In this document: positions 45,763-55,559 of the stretch, piece after piece
How the letters are laid out: every line of letters starts with the position of its first letter
Position numbering within the stretch: the first letter of the stretch is position 1
Origin: Collimonas sp. OK307
GTDB taxonomy: Bacteria > Pseudomonadota > Gammaproteobacteria > Burkholderiales > Burkholderiaceae_D
NCBI RefSeq assembly: GCF_900113705.1
Contig: NZ_FOQI01000001.1
Span: forward strand, 124,001 to 188,000
Reading direction: 5' to 3'
DNA length: 64,000 nucleotides
The notes under the pieces: generated by a model
What the model was told of the DNA's origin: nothing
What the model saw: the letters and a program-made list of their open reading frames with translations, nothing else
Database searches by the model: none
Program-made: the position numbers and the translations under genes

Positions 45763-47166
45763 TTATGCTCTTTGCGCATGGACTTGTCCGCCCTCTTCGG
45801 CCAGATCCCAGAACATGCCTGCCATGATCTGTAGCGATTCGCGCGATACGCTGGCCAGGATATGTTCGTTGGGCGCATGTTGCGAGCATGCCGGATAGGA
45901 GTGCGGCACCCATAGCGTCGGCAAGCCCAGCACATCGGCAAAGACATCGTTCGGCAGCGATCCGCCCAGATTCGGCAACAAGGTCGGCGCCGTGCCGGTG
46001 GTGCGTTGCATCGAGGCCAGGCCCCAGCGCACCCAGGCATCGTCCGGGTCGAGACGGGTGGCCTCGAACTGAATACCGGATGGCAAGACCTCAACATCGT
46101 CATAACCAAGCGCAACGAGATGGCTGCGGATGTGCGCCAGGAAATTCTTGCTGTCGCTGCCGACCACATAGCGTATCTGGCAATGCGCGAAAGCGTGGCC
46201 GGGAATCGCATTCACCGGCGCTTCCGGGTTGCCGGTCTTCATCGCCAGCACCTCCAGCGTATTCCAGCCGAATACGCGTTCCGCTGGCGACAGGCCCGGC
46301 TCGCCCCAGTCGCTGTCGACTTCCGGATCGCCAACAGAGCCGCCGACCTCGACGCCGTCGAGCGCGTCACGAACGCTCTGTGGCAAACCTTCCGGCAACA
46401 GCCGGGCGACGCGGATGCATCCTCTTTCATCGATCAGGCTGGCGATCGCATTGGCCAGCCGCACGCCGGGATTGCGCAGCAGGCCGCCCCAGTTGCCGGA
46501 ATGATGTCCGCCATCGCGCAGCTTGACCCGCAGATCGAAATTGACGCCGCCACGCGAGCCCAGGAACATTGTCGGCTTGGCGGCGGAAACGCGCGGACCG
46601 TCGGATGCAATGAATACATCGGCCGCCAGACGCTCAGCGTGCAGTGCGCAAATTTCCTTCAGGCCGGGGGAGCCGATTTCTTCCCCCATCTCCAGTATCA
46701 CCTTGACGTTATAGCCGAGCTTGCCGTGGCGTACCGCCAGCACTTGCGCCAGCGCGGCGAAGTTGATCGTATGTTGCGCTTTGTTGTCGGCGGCGCCGCG
46801 GCCGTACCAGCGATCGCCCTCGACTATGATTTCCCATGGATTCAGGCCGCTCCGCCATTGGCTGTCGTAACCGCGAACGACGTCGCCGTGACCGTAGGTA
46901 AGCACGGTGAATGCAGCGCCCGGTTCGATCCGCTCGGCCAGCAGGAACGGGCTGCCACCAGCCTGGGGATTGTCGACGATCTGGCAGCTAAAGCCCAGCG
47001 CAGCCAACTCGGGCACAATCTGTTCGTCCAGATACGCGCGCAGGATGGGTGCGCTGCCGGCTTCCTGGCTCTCGGTACGCACCGCGACGCGGCGCGCCAG
47101 GGTTTCCCGGAATCGCCCGTCGTCGAAATACGCACTGGCCTTGGCAATAGCTTCTGTTCTACTCAT
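45763..47166 (-). CDS. M20-family metallopeptidase / dipeptidase
   Basis: This 467-residue zinc peptidase of the M20 family (ArgE/DapE/carboxypeptidase group) has YGHGDVV with the first metal ligand, WYGRGAADNKAQ, and EMGEEIGSPGL with the catalytic glutamate. The dimerisation lid carries GGVNFDLRVKLRDGGHHSGNWGG, and the C-terminal ligand histidine lies in HAPNEH. It lacks a signal peptide. A good GAGGAAA ribosome site precedes the ATG. It lies between the ATP-binding-protein genes and the M20D gene on the same strand, which suggests import of a short peptide or amide followed by two-step hydrolysis. Confidence 0.9.
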   Translation of the reverse strand: MSRTEAIAKASAYFDDGRFRETLARRVAVRTESQEAGSAPILRAYLDEQIVPELAALGFSCQIVDNPQAGGSPFLLAERIEPGAAFTVLTYGHGDVVRGYDSQWRSGLNPWEIIVEGDRWYGRGAADNKAQHTINFAALAQVLAVRHGKLGYNVKVILEMGEEIGSPGLKEICALHAERLAADVFIASDGPRVSAAKPTMFLGSRGGVNFDLRVKLRDGGHHSGNWGGLLRNPGVRLANAIASLIDERGCIRVARLLPEGLPQSVRDALDGVEVGGSVGDPEVDSDWGEPGLSPAERVFGWNTLEVLAMKTGNPEAPVNAIPGHAFAHCQIRYVVGSDSKNFLAHIRSHLVALGYDDVEVLPSGIQFEATRLDPDDAWVRWGLASMQRTTGTAPTLLPNLGGSLPNDVFADVLGLPTLWVPHSYPACSQHAPNEHILASVSRESLQIMAGMFWDLAEEGGQVHAQRA

Positions 47167-47254
47167 ATGTTTTCCTCGGTTGACGGCGGCATCGGTGTTG
47201 ACCCGAAGCCAAAGTTAGATATTTTTTGCGTTCATGCTGCAGGTATCCATCGAT

Positions 47255-48124
47255 CTACTGCATGGTGATGTCCGGGATGCCGAGACCAGGCTCCGGCGAT
47301 AATGCCGAGGCCAGCAGCATCCGTGTATAGGGATGCTGCGCCTGCGAAAATATCTTTTCGCGGGTTTCGAGCTCGACGATGCTGCCCTGATGCATCACCG
47401 CGACGCGATCCACCAGATGCTCGACCACACCTAGATCGTGACTAATGAACAGGTAAGTCAAGCCGAATTCCCTTTTCAGGTCGAGCAGCAGGTTAAGTAT
47501 CTGCGCTTGCACCGACACGTCGAGCGCCGACGTCGGCTCGTCGCAAATGAGGATGCCGGGCCGCAGAATCAACGCACGGGCTATCGCCACGCGCTGACGC
47601 TGGCCGCCAGACAACTGGTTCGGGTATTGATGGTGCGTACGTTCCGGCATACCGACCAGATCCAGTATCTCGCGCAGCTTGCCGCGTTGCTCGATGGCGT
47701 TGCCGATACGATGCAGCTTGAGCGGAAGGCCGACGATTTGCGATACGGTCTTGCGTGGGTTCAGCGACGAATACGGATCCTGGAATATCGGCTGGATATG
47801 GCGCGCCAACGCCATCCGCTGCGTCGGATCGATCTCCGTACCATTGATCAACACGTTCCCTGAACTCGGTGCAAGCAGGCCCAGTAGCATTTTCGCCAGC
47901 GTACTCTTGCCGCAACCGGACTCGCCCACCAGCCCCAGCGTCTCGCCGCGATACAGGCGCAGCGAGACATCGTTGACGGCCTTGATTTCACCGTCGGCCT
48001 GAAAAAAGCCACGATTGAGTTTGAAAATTCGGCTTAGCGCACATAATTCCAGAGCGATGTCGCTGCTGCCATTGCGGTTGTAGCCTTGCTCTCCGGCGAT
48101 CCTGCCTTCAGTCAGCCTATTCAT
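47255..48124 (-). CDS. Oligopeptide-type ABC transporter ATP-binding protein (DppF/OppF-like)
   Basis: This 289-residue ATPase has Walker [11 protein letters not shown]-loop FQDPYSSLNPRK, signature LSGGQRQRVAIA and Walker B ILICDEPTSALDV, with the H-loop FISHDLG. The C-terminal HPYTRMLLA is the oligopeptide-transporter extension. It energises uptake together with the adjacent DppD-like ATPase. Its ATG overlaps the stop of that gene (ATGA), indicating translational coupling. The first 30 residues (RIAGEQGYNRNGSSDIALE) are an unusual polar lead-in. Confidence 0.93.
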   Translation of the reverse strand: MNRLTEGRIAGEQGYNRNGSSDIALELCALSRIFKLNRGFFQADGEIKAVNDVSLRLYRGETLGLVGESGCGKSTLAKMLLGLLAPSSGNVLINGTEIDPTQRMALARHIQPIFQDPYSSLNPRKTVSQIVGLPLKLHRIGNAIEQRGKLREILDLVGMPERTHHQYPNQLSGGQRQRVAIARALILRPGILICDEPTSALDVSVQAQILNLLLDLKREFGLTYLFISHDLGVVEHLVDRVAVMHQGSIVELETREKIFSQAQHPYTRMLLASALSPEPGLGIPDITMQ

Positions 48125-49110
48125 GCCGCAACCTCCGTATCATGCGGATGAAGGCTGTTGCAGCGGGCATAGTGCGCGTCCTCGATTTCAACATTCGGCG
48201 GCAACTGCTCGCACGCATCATGCGCCTGCGGACAACGATTGCGAAAAGCGCAGCCCTGCACTTGTCCAACCAGGCTCGGCACCACGCCGGGTATCGCTGC
48301 CAGGCGACTGCCCGGCAGCGTCTTGCCACGCACTGGAATGCAGTTGAGCAAACCGCGCGTGTACGGATGGCTGGGACGGGCGAACAATTGCGCCACCGGC
48401 GCCGTTTCGACTATCTCGCCGGCGTACATGACGGCAACCCGATCCGCGATGCGCGCCACCACGCCCAGATCATGCGTGATGAATACCACTGCGCTGCCGA
48501 ACTCCTGCTGCAACTCCCTTATCATCCGCAGAATCTGCGCCTGTATCGTGACATCCAGCGCGGTAGTCGGCTCGTCGGCGATGATCAGATCCGGTTCGCA
48601 CATCAAGGCCATCGCGATCATCACGCGCTGGCGCAAGCCGCCGGACAACTGATGGGGGTACTGCCGCATGCGGTCCTCGGCATTCTTGATCCCGGTCCGA
48701 TGCAACAGGTAAATCGCCCGGTCTCGGGCTTCCGCATAAGAGACATGGCGATGCTGGAGCAAGGCTTCGCACAATTGATTGCCCAGCGTATAGGATGGAT
48801 TGAGCGAGGTCATCGGATCCTGGAAAATCATGGCCATGCGCTGGCCGCGCAGATCTGCCATCTTGCGTTCCGGCAGCTGCTGCAGATCGATGCCGTCGAA
48901 ACGGATGTGAGTGGCGCTGCGCTGCGCCTTGCGTGGCAACAAGCCCATCAACGCCAGCGATGTCATCGATTTCCCACATCCCGATTCGCCGACCAGGCAC
49001 AGCATCTCGCCGCGCCGGACCTGGAAATCGATGCCGCGCACCGCATGCAGCATGCCATGCTCAGTCGGCAAGTCTACCCGCAGGCCTTTTACGTCAAGCA
49101 ATGTGTTCAT
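48121..49110 (-). CDS. Oligopeptide-type ABC transporter ATP-binding protein (DppD/OppD-like)
   Basis: This 329-residue ATPase has Walker [10 protein letters not shown], where the usual Ser/Thr-Thr pair is SMT, signature [15 protein letters not shown] and Walker [14 protein letters not shown]. The C-terminal HPYTRGLL extension with C-rich [15 protein letters not shown] probably binds an iron-sulphur cluster or disulphide, as in other DppD proteins. AAGGAG precedes the ATG. It pairs with the DppF-like protein encoded next to it. Confidence 0.93.
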   Translation of the reverse strand: MNTLLDVKGLRVDLPTEHGMLHAVRGIDFQVRRGEMLCLVGESGCGKSMTSLALMGLLPRKAQRSATHIRFDGIDLQQLPERKMADLRGQRMAMIFQDPMTSLNPSYTLGNQLCEALLQHRHVSYAEARDRAIYLLHRTGIKNAEDRMRQYPHQLSGGLRQRVMIAMALMCEPDLIIADEPTTALDVTIQAQILRMIRELQQEFGSAVVFITHDLGVVARIADRVAVMYAGEIVETAPVAQLFARPSHPYTRGLLNCIPVRGKTLPGSRLAAIPGVVPSLVGQVQGCAFRNRCPQAHDACEQLPPNVEIEDAHYARCNSLHPHDTEVAA

Positions 49111-49160
49111 ACCCCGCTCCTTGTTGGGTTCGCGTTCTCATGTTCATTGCGCAAGCCGGT

Positions 49161-50108
49161 TTAATTGCGGCCATCGGGTGCGTTCATGTCGCGCAGGCCA
49201 TCGCCGACCAGGTTGATCGCCAATACCAGCAATATCAGTGCAATGCCGGGGATCAGGATTACCCAGGGTTGGAAAAACATATAGGCCTTGCCTTCGGCCA
49301 CCATCAACCCCCATGAAGGCGTCGGCGGCTGTACTCCCAGGCCGAGAAACGACAGCGTAGCTTCGAGCAGGATCGCGTGCGCCATTTCCAGCGTCGCCAC
49401 CACGATCAGCGCGCTCATGATATTCGGCAGGATTTCGCGCAGCAGGATGTAAGGCGTGGATGCCCCCAGCACCTGGGCCGAGGCAATGAATTCGGCATCG
49501 CGCAATTGCTGTGTGGCGGAACGCGTGACCACCGCGAAGCGGTCCCACAGCAGCAGGCCCAGCAGTACGATGACTACCTTCAGCGAGCCGCCGACCAGCG
49601 ACGCCATCGCTAGCGCCACCAGCACCACCGGCATGGCCAGCCGGGTCGTGATGATGTAACTGATCACGGCATCGACGCGGCCGCCGAAATATCCGGCCAG
49701 CACGCCTAGCGTGGTCCCTATCACGCCTGAAATCAACGCCGCCGAAAAGCCGATCAATAGCGACACGCGGGCGCCGAATATCAGGCGGCTCAGATAATCG
49801 CGTCCCAGCTTATCCGTGCCAAGCGCATGCAGCCAGCTGCCATTGGCATGCCACACCGGCGGAATCAGGCGTTGCGTAACATCCTGGCTGTAGGGATCGT
49901 GCGGCGCCAGCCAGGGTGCAAACAGCGCTGTCAGCATGATCAGGACCAGCACCACCACTCCCAGCGTCAGGCCGTGATGGCCAAGAAATCTATGTAATTT
50001 ACGGCGCCACATCGGCGTTGGCGCCGGCACAGCTTGCAAAGCGGCAGCGGATGGCATTGCAGCGATAGTCAACGAGGAAGACAGCGGGGACAGCAATGGG
50101 CGCGACAT
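49161..50108 (-). CDS. ABC transporter permease (DppC/OppC-like)
   Basis: This 315-residue inner-membrane permease has about six helices. The N-terminal OppC-type segment (FLGHHGLTLGVVVLVLIM) is followed by APHDPYSQD and GTDKLGRDYLSRLIFGARVS. The EAA loop GASTPYILLREILPNIMS contacts the ATPases. A cytoplasmic N-terminal extension of about 35 Ala/Pro/Ser-rich residues precedes the first helix. The ribosome site is AAGGGGA. It lies 9 bp after the DppB-like gene. Confidence 0.92.
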   Translation of the reverse strand: MSRPLLSPLSSSLTIAAMPSAAALQAVPAPTPMWRRKLHRFLGHHGLTLGVVVLVLIMLTALFAPWLAPHDPYSQDVTQRLIPPVWHANGSWLHALGTDKLGRDYLSRLIFGARVSLLIGFSAALISGVIGTTLGVLAGYFGGRVDAVISYIITTRLAMPVVLVALAMASLVGGSLKVVIVLLGLLLWDRFAVVTRSATQQLRDAEFIASAQVLGASTPYILLREILPNIMSALIVVATLEMAHAILLEATLSFLGLGVQPPTPSWGLMVAEGKAYMFFQPWVILIPGIALILLVLAINLVGDGLRDMNAPDGRN

Positions 50109-50117
50109 AAGATCCCC

Positions 50118-51035
50118 TTAACGAGTGCGGATACGTGGATCAAGCACGGCGTTGATCACGTCGGCCAGGAAAGTCAGTGCGATATAAAACACCGCGATGA
50201 TCAGCACCACCGCTTGCACCACCGGATAATCGTTGCGGGAAATCGCATCCCACGCCAATTGACCCAGGCCTTGCAGCGAGTACACCGATTCGATCACTAC
50301 CGAACCACCCAGCATGAAACCCATTTCCACTGCAGCCAGGGCCACCACCGGAATCACCGCATTGCGCAGCGCATGCTTGAGAATCACCCGGCTTTTGCTC
50401 AGCCCTTTGGCTCTGGCGGTCCGTATGTAATCCGAATCCAGCACATCGAGCATGCCGGCGCGCGTCAGCCGCATCATCGCCGGTGTCGCGTAATAACCCA
50501 GCGCGATGGCGGGTAGCACGAAATGCTGCCAGGTGGTATTGCCCGCTACCGGTAGCCAGTGCAAGCCCACCGCAAAGATCACGATCAAGGTCAGGCCAAA
50601 CCAGAAACTGGGCATGGCCTGGCCGATCACCGCAATCAGCAATGCCAGCCGATCCAGCCAGGTGTCGCGGAAAATCGCCGCCAGCACGCCCAGCGGTATC
50701 GCCACGAATACTGCAAGCAGCAGCGCGATGCCGCCAAGCTTGAGGGTAATCGGCAACCGTTCCGCGACCAGGTCCATCACGGAACTCTGGAAATAGTAGG
50801 AGCGCCCGAAATCCAGCCGCACCGCATTCCACAGCCAGTCGGCAAATTGCGCCGTGAGCGGGCGGTCCAGGCCGTACTGGGTGCGTATCGCTTCCACCTG
50901 CGCCGCGCTGGCTTCCGGCCCGGCGATGGCAGTGGCCAGATCGCCGGACAGATGCAGCAGCATGAAACTGACCACGGAGACCGTGACGGCGACGCTCAAC
51001 GCGATCATTAAACGACGAAGGATGTAGATCAACAT
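50118..51035 (-). CDS. ABC transporter permease (DppB/OppB-like)
   Basis: This 305-residue permease begins MLIYILRRLMIALSV, the typical DppB N terminus. It has about six helices, the family segment GLDRPLTAQFADWL and the EAA loop RTARAKGLSKSRVILKHALRNAVIPV. It forms the membrane channel with the DppC-like protein. AGAGGAAG lies upstream of its ATG. It follows the solute-binding-protein gene by 86 bp on the same strand. Confidence 0.92.
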   Translation of the reverse strand: MLIYILRRLMIALSVAVTVSVVSFMLLHLSGDLATAIAGPEASAAQVEAIRTQYGLDRPLTAQFADWLWNAVRLDFGRSYYFQSSVMDLVAERLPITLKLGGIALLLAVFVAIPLGVLAAIFRDTWLDRLALLIAVIGQAMPSFWFGLTLIVIFAVGLHWLPVAGNTTWQHFVLPAIALGYYATPAMMRLTRAGMLDVLDSDYIRTARAKGLSKSRVILKHALRNAVIPVVALAAVEMGFMLGGSVVIESVYSLQGLGQLAWDAISRNDYPVVQAVVLIIAVFYIALTFLADVINAVLDPRIRTR

Positions 51036-51121
51036 GGCGATGGCTTCCTCTGGCTAACTTGAAATGGCTTGCGTCGATCCCGGCGCCCATCTTAAATAAA
51101 TGGCCTGGGTCGGACGGCGGG

Positions 51122-52648
51122 TTATTTCCAGCTAGCCTCGTAGAAACGCGGCAATTCATCTGGATAGCCCTGGAATTTCAACGCCGAGGTGTAGGCATAA
51201 TTGGTTGAATATGAAAACAGCGGAGCCGCCAGCGCCTGCTGTGAAATGCGCTGCAATGCCTTGCTGTAGTTTTCCTTGCGCACTGCGGCATCGAGCGAGG
51301 AATCGGCTGTGTCCAGCCAGGTTTTTACTTGCGCATCCTTGCTTACATCGTCAGCACCGCCCTTGAACCAGACGCCAGTGAAAGCGGAAGTGTCGTTCAC
51401 TGAAAACGAGCCCCACGCCTGAAATGTCATCGGCGTCTTGCCGGCGCGGTACTCGGTTTGCAAGGCAGCAAATTTCATGTAATGCAGGCGGGCATTGATG
51501 CCGATCTTGTGTAAATCGCCAATCAGTGCTTCCGCATATTCCCGTTCGCGGTACGCATAAATTTCGGTGTCGAAACCTTTCGGATAGCCGGCTTCGGCCA
51601 GCAGAGCCTTGGCTTTCGCCGGATTGTATTCATATTTGACGACTGCCTTGGTTTCGCATCCGAATTGGGCTCGGAAACAGGTTGCATATACCGGCTGGCT
51701 GCCGCCGCGCACCAGGCTGCCGGCCAGGCCGTTGCGGTTGACCGCATAATTCACAGCCTGCCGTACGCGTACGTCCTTGAACGGCGAATTCGCCGCCGAG
51801 CTGCCGGTGCTGTCCATGGTCAGGAACCCGATGCGCATGGTCTCGCCGCTCTGCACTGTGATATTAGGCATGCTGCGCATCGCGTCGGCCTGGTCGGCGG
51901 CGACCCGCCAGATCCAGTCGATCGCACCGGTCATCAGTTGCGCAACCCGGGTTTCCGGATCGGGTATCACAACGAATTTCAGATTGCCTATCTTCGGTTG
52001 CCCTAGCGGACTGTCCTTGAAGTAAGCGCTGTTTTTCACCATGCTAACTCCCTGCCCCGGGGTGACACTGGTGATACGGTAAGGACCGGTGCCGATTGGC
52101 GCCTTGCTGAATCCTTCTACGCCAACCTTTTTGAAATAAGCCGCAGGATAGATCGGCGTAGGACCGGACAGGTATTCGAGCGCTGCCGGGAACGGCTGCT
52201 TCAGGTTGATCCGCACCTTATATTCGCCGAGCTTTTCGGCGCTTTTTATCCAGTCGGTATTCTGGCGCGTAACCACCTTGGATTCCGGCGAAGCCACGTA
52301 GTTAAAGGTAAACACCACGTCGTCAGCGGTAAATTTATCGCCGTTGTGAAATGTGACGCCCTGGCGCAAATCCAGCACCAGCGCCGTCGGCGATTCCCAT
52401 TTCCAGGAAGTCGCCAGCTGCGGTTTGTACTCGTTGGTTTTAGGATCGCGATATACCAGCGTATCCCACGCCAGGTGCGCAATGATGACTCCTTCGCGCA
52501 AGTTGTTGTGATAAGGGCCGATATTCTCAACCTCGCTGTCGGACGCATAGACCAGCGTATCGTTGGCCTTGCCGGCTAGCGCCGACGTGGTAGCGGCGGC
52601 GCTGGCGGCGAACAGGATACAGTGCATCCAGGCAGTGGAAATTTTCAT
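51122..52648 (-). CDS. ABC transporter solute-binding protein, SBP_bac_5 family
   Basis: This 508-residue periplasmic binding protein has a signal peptide (MKISTAWMHCILFAASAAATTSALAG). The family hallmarks are LAWDTLVYRDPKTNEYKPQLATSWKW, ADDVVFTFNYVA and the IGTGPYRITSVTPG segment. It captures a peptide, opine or glycoside and delivers it to the permeases. I use the ATG at 52648, which has AAAGGA at good spacing; an ATG three codons earlier sits too close to it. It is the first gene of the operon and is divergent from a LysR gene, whose product probably controls it. Confidence 0.92.
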   Translation of the reverse strand: MKISTAWMHCILFAASAAATTSALAGKANDTLVYASDSEVENIGPYHNNLREGVIIAHLAWDTLVYRDPKTNEYKPQLATSWKWESPTALVLDLRQGVTFHNGDKFTADDVVFTFNYVASPESKVVTRQNTDWIKSAEKLGEYKVRINLKQPFPAALEYLSGPTPIYPAAYFKKVGVEGFSKAPIGTGPYRITSVTPGQGVSMVKNSAYFKDSPLGQPKIGNLKFVVIPDPETRVAQLMTGAIDWIWRVAADQADAMRSMPNITVQSGETMRIGFLTMDSTGSSAANSPFKDVRVRQAVNYAVNRNGLAGSLVRGGSQPVYATCFRAQFGCETKAVVKYEYNPAKAKALLAEAGYPKGFDTEIYAYREREYAEALIGDLHKIGINARLHYMKFAALQTEYRAGKTPMTFQAWGSFSVNDTSAFTGVWFKGGADDVSKDAQVKTWLDTADSSLDAAVRKENYSKALQRISQQALAAPLFSYSTNYAYTSALKFQGYPDELPRFYEASWK

Positions 52649-52718
52649 CACAAACATCCTTTTCGAGAATTTTTCTGGGAAAACCGTGGCTTGGAATTGA
52701 TACTAGGTCACAATACAA

Positions 52719-52740
52719 CTTGCAACAACTATCAAATTTC
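52719..52740 (+). promoter_or_regulatory. Motif shared with the other LysR promoter region
   Basis: TTGCAACAA followed by C, TA and a TTTC end occurs here, 67 bp before the LysR start. A closely similar stretch (16 of 22 positions) is at 59673-59694 before the paralogous LysR gene, in the same orientation. It is a candidate binding site for these related regulators. Confidence 0.4.
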
Positions 52741-52806
52741 TAACTCTGCGTTGCTAAAAACAGAACGCAGAAAATGTCAGGAAAAATTAAAGATGAGGCC
52801 ATTTCC

Positions 52807-53715
52807 ATGAAATCGCATCAATTGCAAGAAACCTCGCTACGCTATTTTCTCGAAGTCGTTCGTAGCGGTTCGATCAGCGAAGCGTCGCAACGACTGAACG
52901 TAGCGAGCTCAGCGATCAGCCGGCAAATCAGCGGCCTGGAACAGATTCTGGATACCGTGCTGTTCGAGCGCCGCCCGCGCGGCATGGTGCTCAGCGCCGG
53001 CGGCGAAGTATTGGCCGCGCACGCGCTCAAGGCGGCGCTGGAAGCCGACCGCGTGGTGGCCGATCTGTTGTCGCTCAAGGGATTGAAAAGTGGCAGGATC
53101 AGGATCGCCAGCACCGAAGGTTTCGCCATCGATTTCCTGCCGCGCCTGATCGCGGATTTCCAGAAAAAATATCCGGCGATCGTGTTCCAGTTGTACGTAG
53201 GGCCACCAGCCAGTGTTTCGCGCCAGGTACGAGAGGGTAATGCGGATATCGGCCTAACCTTCAGCCGTATCCCTGAGCCGAATATCAAAGTCGTGCACCA
53301 GCAGCCCGCCCCGGTCATGGCTGTCATGCGCAAAGACCATCCGCTAAGCCAGTTCAAGCAGGTGTCGTTATCGCAATTGGCGGCCTATCCGATCGCCCTG
53401 CCGGAACCGAACACCACCTTGCGCCAGCTGTTCGACATTGCCTGCACCCGCCAGCAATTGCTGTTCGAACCGGTGCTGACCAGTAACTACGTCGAGGCTT
53501 TGTATAATTTTGTGATGTACAGCGGCGGCATCTCAATTTCCGGTGAAGTATCGGTTCGGGACAGGGTCGCAGAGGGAAAAATGACCATGCTGCCGGTCCG
53601 CGATCGCGGTTTGGATGGACGCCAGGTCGAAGTGCAAACCTTGATCGGGCGCACCCTGCCGCGCGTGGTCGATACATTCCTGGACTATCTGTTGAATCAT
53701 CTGAGATCACAGTAA
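52807..53715 (+). CDS. LysR-family regulator of the ABC-importer operon
   Basis: This 302-residue LysR protein has an N-terminal winged helix (LRYFLEVVRSGSISEASQRL, NVASSAISRQISGLE) and an effector domain (about residues 90-295). It is a close paralogue of the regulator at 59740-60654; both start with LQET.(L/V)RYFLEVVR.GSI and share VASSAISRQI. That alignment supports the ATG at 52807 over one 11 codons earlier. It is divergent from the solute-binding-protein gene and is the likely regulator of the importer and hydrolase operon. Confidence 0.92.
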   Translation: MKSHQLQETSLRYFLEVVRSGSISEASQRLNVASSAISRQISGLEQILDTVLFERRPRGMVLSAGGEVLAAHALKAALEADRVVADLLSLKGLKSGRIRIASTEGFAIDFLPRLIADFQKKYPAIVFQLYVGPPASVSRQVREGNADIGLTFSRIPEPNIKVVHQQPAPVMAVMRKDHPLSQFKQVSLSQLAAYPIALPEPNTTLRQLFDIACTRQQLLFEPVLTSNYVEALYNFVMYSGGISISGEVSVRDRVAEGKMTMLPVRDRGLDGRQVEVQTLIGRTLPRVVDTFLDYLLNHLRSQ

Positions 53716-53751
53716 GCCGCTGCAAATCGATCTGGCTGGCGCAATCGCGTG

Positions 53752-54261
53752 CTAGATCGGCAGCTGGGTAGTTGAGAGGACTTGCTTGAGCACCATGAAT
53801 GTCCGGATTTGCCGCACACCCGGCAAATACAGCAACTGCTCTGCATGGAGCCGGTTGTAGCTATCGTTGTCCTTGGTGCGCAACAACATGAAGTAGTCGA
53901 ACTCTCCCGTCACCACATGGCATTCGAGGCAACCCGACACTTTTTGCGCGGCCCGCTCGAAATCGGCAAACGACTCCGGCGTCGATCTGTCCAGCACCAC
54001 GCCGATCATCACCAGGGTGCCGGCGTCCAGGGCGCGCGGATCGAGTAGCGCCACGATCCCTTTGATCAGCCCCAGTTCCTTGAGCCGCTCGACTCTTCGC
54101 AAGCATGCCGGAGCACTCAGGTTCACCTTGGCCGCCAACGCAACATTCGACACCGAGGCGTCGCGCTGCAGCGCCCTGAGGATCGCCCGGTCGGTGCGAT
54201 CCATGGTTTCGACGGCAGCGTCGGCCGGTGACGTCTTCGTACGCAATTTTGTTGCTTTCAT
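53752..54261 (-). CDS. acdR: Lrp/AsnC-family regulator of ACC deaminase (AcdR)
   Basis: This 169-residue leucine-responsive-type regulator has an N-terminal helix-turn-helix (TDRAILRALQRDASVSNVALA, LSAPACLRRVERLKELGLI) and a C-terminal RAM ligand domain (TLVMIGVVLD, CHVVTGEFDYFMLLRT). It has a polar N-terminal extension of about 18 residues. It is divergent from acdS across a 213-bp AT-rich gap, the standard arrangement of AcdR, which activates acdS in response to ACC and is antagonised by leucine in better-studied bacteria. That role here is inferred from the arrangement. Confidence 0.9.
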   Translation of the reverse strand: MKATKLRTKTSPADAAVETMDRTDRAILRALQRDASVSNVALAAKVNLSAPACLRRVERLKELGLIKGIVALLDPRALDAGTLVMIGVVLDRSTPESFADFERAAQKVSGCLECHVVTGEFDYFMLLRTKDNDSYNRLHAEQLLYLPGVRQIRTFMVLKQVLSTTQLPI

Positions 54262-54474
54262 ATGTATTTAGGAAAAATAAAAGGTGACTATATTTTTCAT
54301 ATTGATATTTTAAATCCGAATAATTGAAGAAACTTGCAACCATGTTTCTTGCGATTGATTCTAATATGGATTTGATCTCAACATCAATGAAAGCTGGATT
54401 TGAGCATGCCTGTTTTCTTTGCCAGCCTTGATGCGTGGATACCCACTCCCACCCCAACCCCAGGAGCCGTTCCC
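54262..54474. promoter_or_regulatory. Divergent acdR-acdS control region
   Basis: This 213-bp gap is strongly AT-rich around 54262-54330 (TATTTAGG, TATATTTTTCATATTG), as expected for Lrp-type operators. It ends in an AGGAG ribosome site for acdS at about 54461-54465. I could not assign exact Lrp, CRP or FNR boxes by eye. Confidence 0.45.
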
Positions 54475-55491
54475 ATGAACTTGAAAAAATTTCCACGTCA
54501 CCAGCTTACTTTCGGACCGACGCCTATCCAGCCGTTGAAACGTCTCAGCGACCACCTTGGCGGCAAGGTCGAGCTTTACGCCAAACGCGAAGACTGCAAC
54601 AGTGGCCTGGCCTTTGGCGGCAACAAGACCCGCAAGCTTGAATACCTGATCCCTGAAGCGCTGGAAGGCGGCTACGACACGCTGGTCTCCATCGGCGGCA
54701 TCCAGTCGAATCAAACACGGCAGGTTGCCGCAGTGGCCGCGCATCTGGGCCTCAAATGCGTGCTGGTGCAAGAGAACTGGGTGAACTATTCGGATGCCGT
54801 GTATGACCGGGTCGGCAATATCGAGATGTCGCGCATCATGGGCGCTGATGTGCGGCTGGACAGCGCTGGCTTCGATATCGGCATCCGCCAAAGCTGGGAA
54901 CAAGCCATGGACGATGTGCGCAAGGCCGGCGGCAAGCCCTTCCCTATCCCGGCCGGCTGTTCGGAGCATCCGCGCGGCGGCCTGGGATTCGTCGGCTTTG
55001 CCGAAGAAGTAAGGCAGCAGGAAGCCGAGCTGGGGTTCAAGTTCGATTACATCGTTACCTGCTCGGTAACCGGCAGCACGCAAGCCGGCATGCTGGTGGG
55101 TTTTGCCGCCGACGACCGCGCCGACCGCGTGATCGGCATCGACGCTTCGGCCAAGCCGCAACAGACCTTCGAGCAGATTTTGCGTATCGCGAAAAACACC
55201 GCCGGACTGGTCGAGCTGGGCCGCGACATCACCGCCAAGGATGTGGTACTTGATACGCGTTTCGGCGGCCCGGAATATGGCTTGCCGAACGACGGCACGC
55301 TGGAAGCCATCCGTCTGTGCGCGCGCATGGAAGGCATGTTGACCGACCCGGTCTATGAAGGCAAGTCGATGCACGGCATGATCGAAAAAGTGCGGCTGGG
55401 TGAGTTCCCGGCAGGTTCCAAGGTGCTTTATGCCCATCTGGGCGGGGTGCCTGCGCTTAACGCTTATAGCTTCCTGTTCCGCAACGGCTGA
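54475..55491 (+). CDS. acdS: 1-aminocyclopropane-1-carboxylate deaminase
   Basis: This 338-residue PLP enzyme is exactly the length of characterised ACC deaminases and converts ACC, the ethylene precursor of plants, to 2-oxobutyrate and ammonia. The PLP lysine is K51 in GGNKTRK; S78 in IQSNQ holds the substrate carboxylate. Y294 and E295 in [10 protein letters not shown] and L322 in AHLGG separate it from D-cysteine desulfhydrase. The ATG at 54475 has AGGAG upstream and matches the family start (MNLxxFxRxxLTFG), so the in-frame ATG at 54400 is rejected. Divergent acdR supports the call. Confidence 0.96.
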   Translation: MNLKKFPRHQLTFGPTPIQPLKRLSDHLGGKVELYAKREDCNSGLAFGGNKTRKLEYLIPEALEGGYDTLVSIGGIQSNQTRQVAAVAAHLGLKCVLVQENWVNYSDAVYDRVGNIEMSRIMGADVRLDSAGFDIGIRQSWEQAMDDVRKAGGKPFPIPAGCSEHPRGGLGFVGFAEEVRQQEAELGFKFDYIVTCSVTGSTQAGMLVGFAADDRADRVIGIDASAKPQQTFEQILRIAKNTAGLVELGRDITAKDVVLDTRFGGPEYGLPNDGTLEAIRLCARMEGMLTDPVYEGKSMHGMIEKVRLGEFPAGSKVLYAHLGGVPALNAYSFLFRNG

Positions 55492-55513
55492 ACCGGTCAA
55501 AAGGTTGATGCGT

Positions 55514-55547
55514 CGGTGCGCCGCGCGGACATCCGCAAGGCGCACCG
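55514..55547. terminator. Hairpin between convergent acdS and the D-amino-acid dehydrogenase gene
   Basis: A perfect 9-bp stem, CGGTGCGCC (55514-55522) and GGCGCACCG (55539-55547), encloses a smaller nested GCGG/CCGC stem. It lies 22 bases after the acdS stop and 12 bases after the stop of the opposite gene. There is no good T-run on either side, so termination efficiency is uncertain; bidirectional use is plausible. Confidence 0.55.
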
Positions 55548-55559
55548 TAAGAAATCATC

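Noticed and set aside
46006-47268. A 420-codon plus-strand reading frame
   Set aside because: It mirrors the M20 dipeptidase gene, which has all expected motifs. High G+C at third positions creates open antisense frames here.
48142-49164. A 340-codon plus-strand reading frame
   Set aside because: It is antisense to the DppD-like ATPase gene with intact Walker and signature motifs.
54361-55545. A 394-codon minus-strand reading frame
   Set aside because: It is antisense to acdS, a certain gene. Its composition is atypical and it shows no domain.
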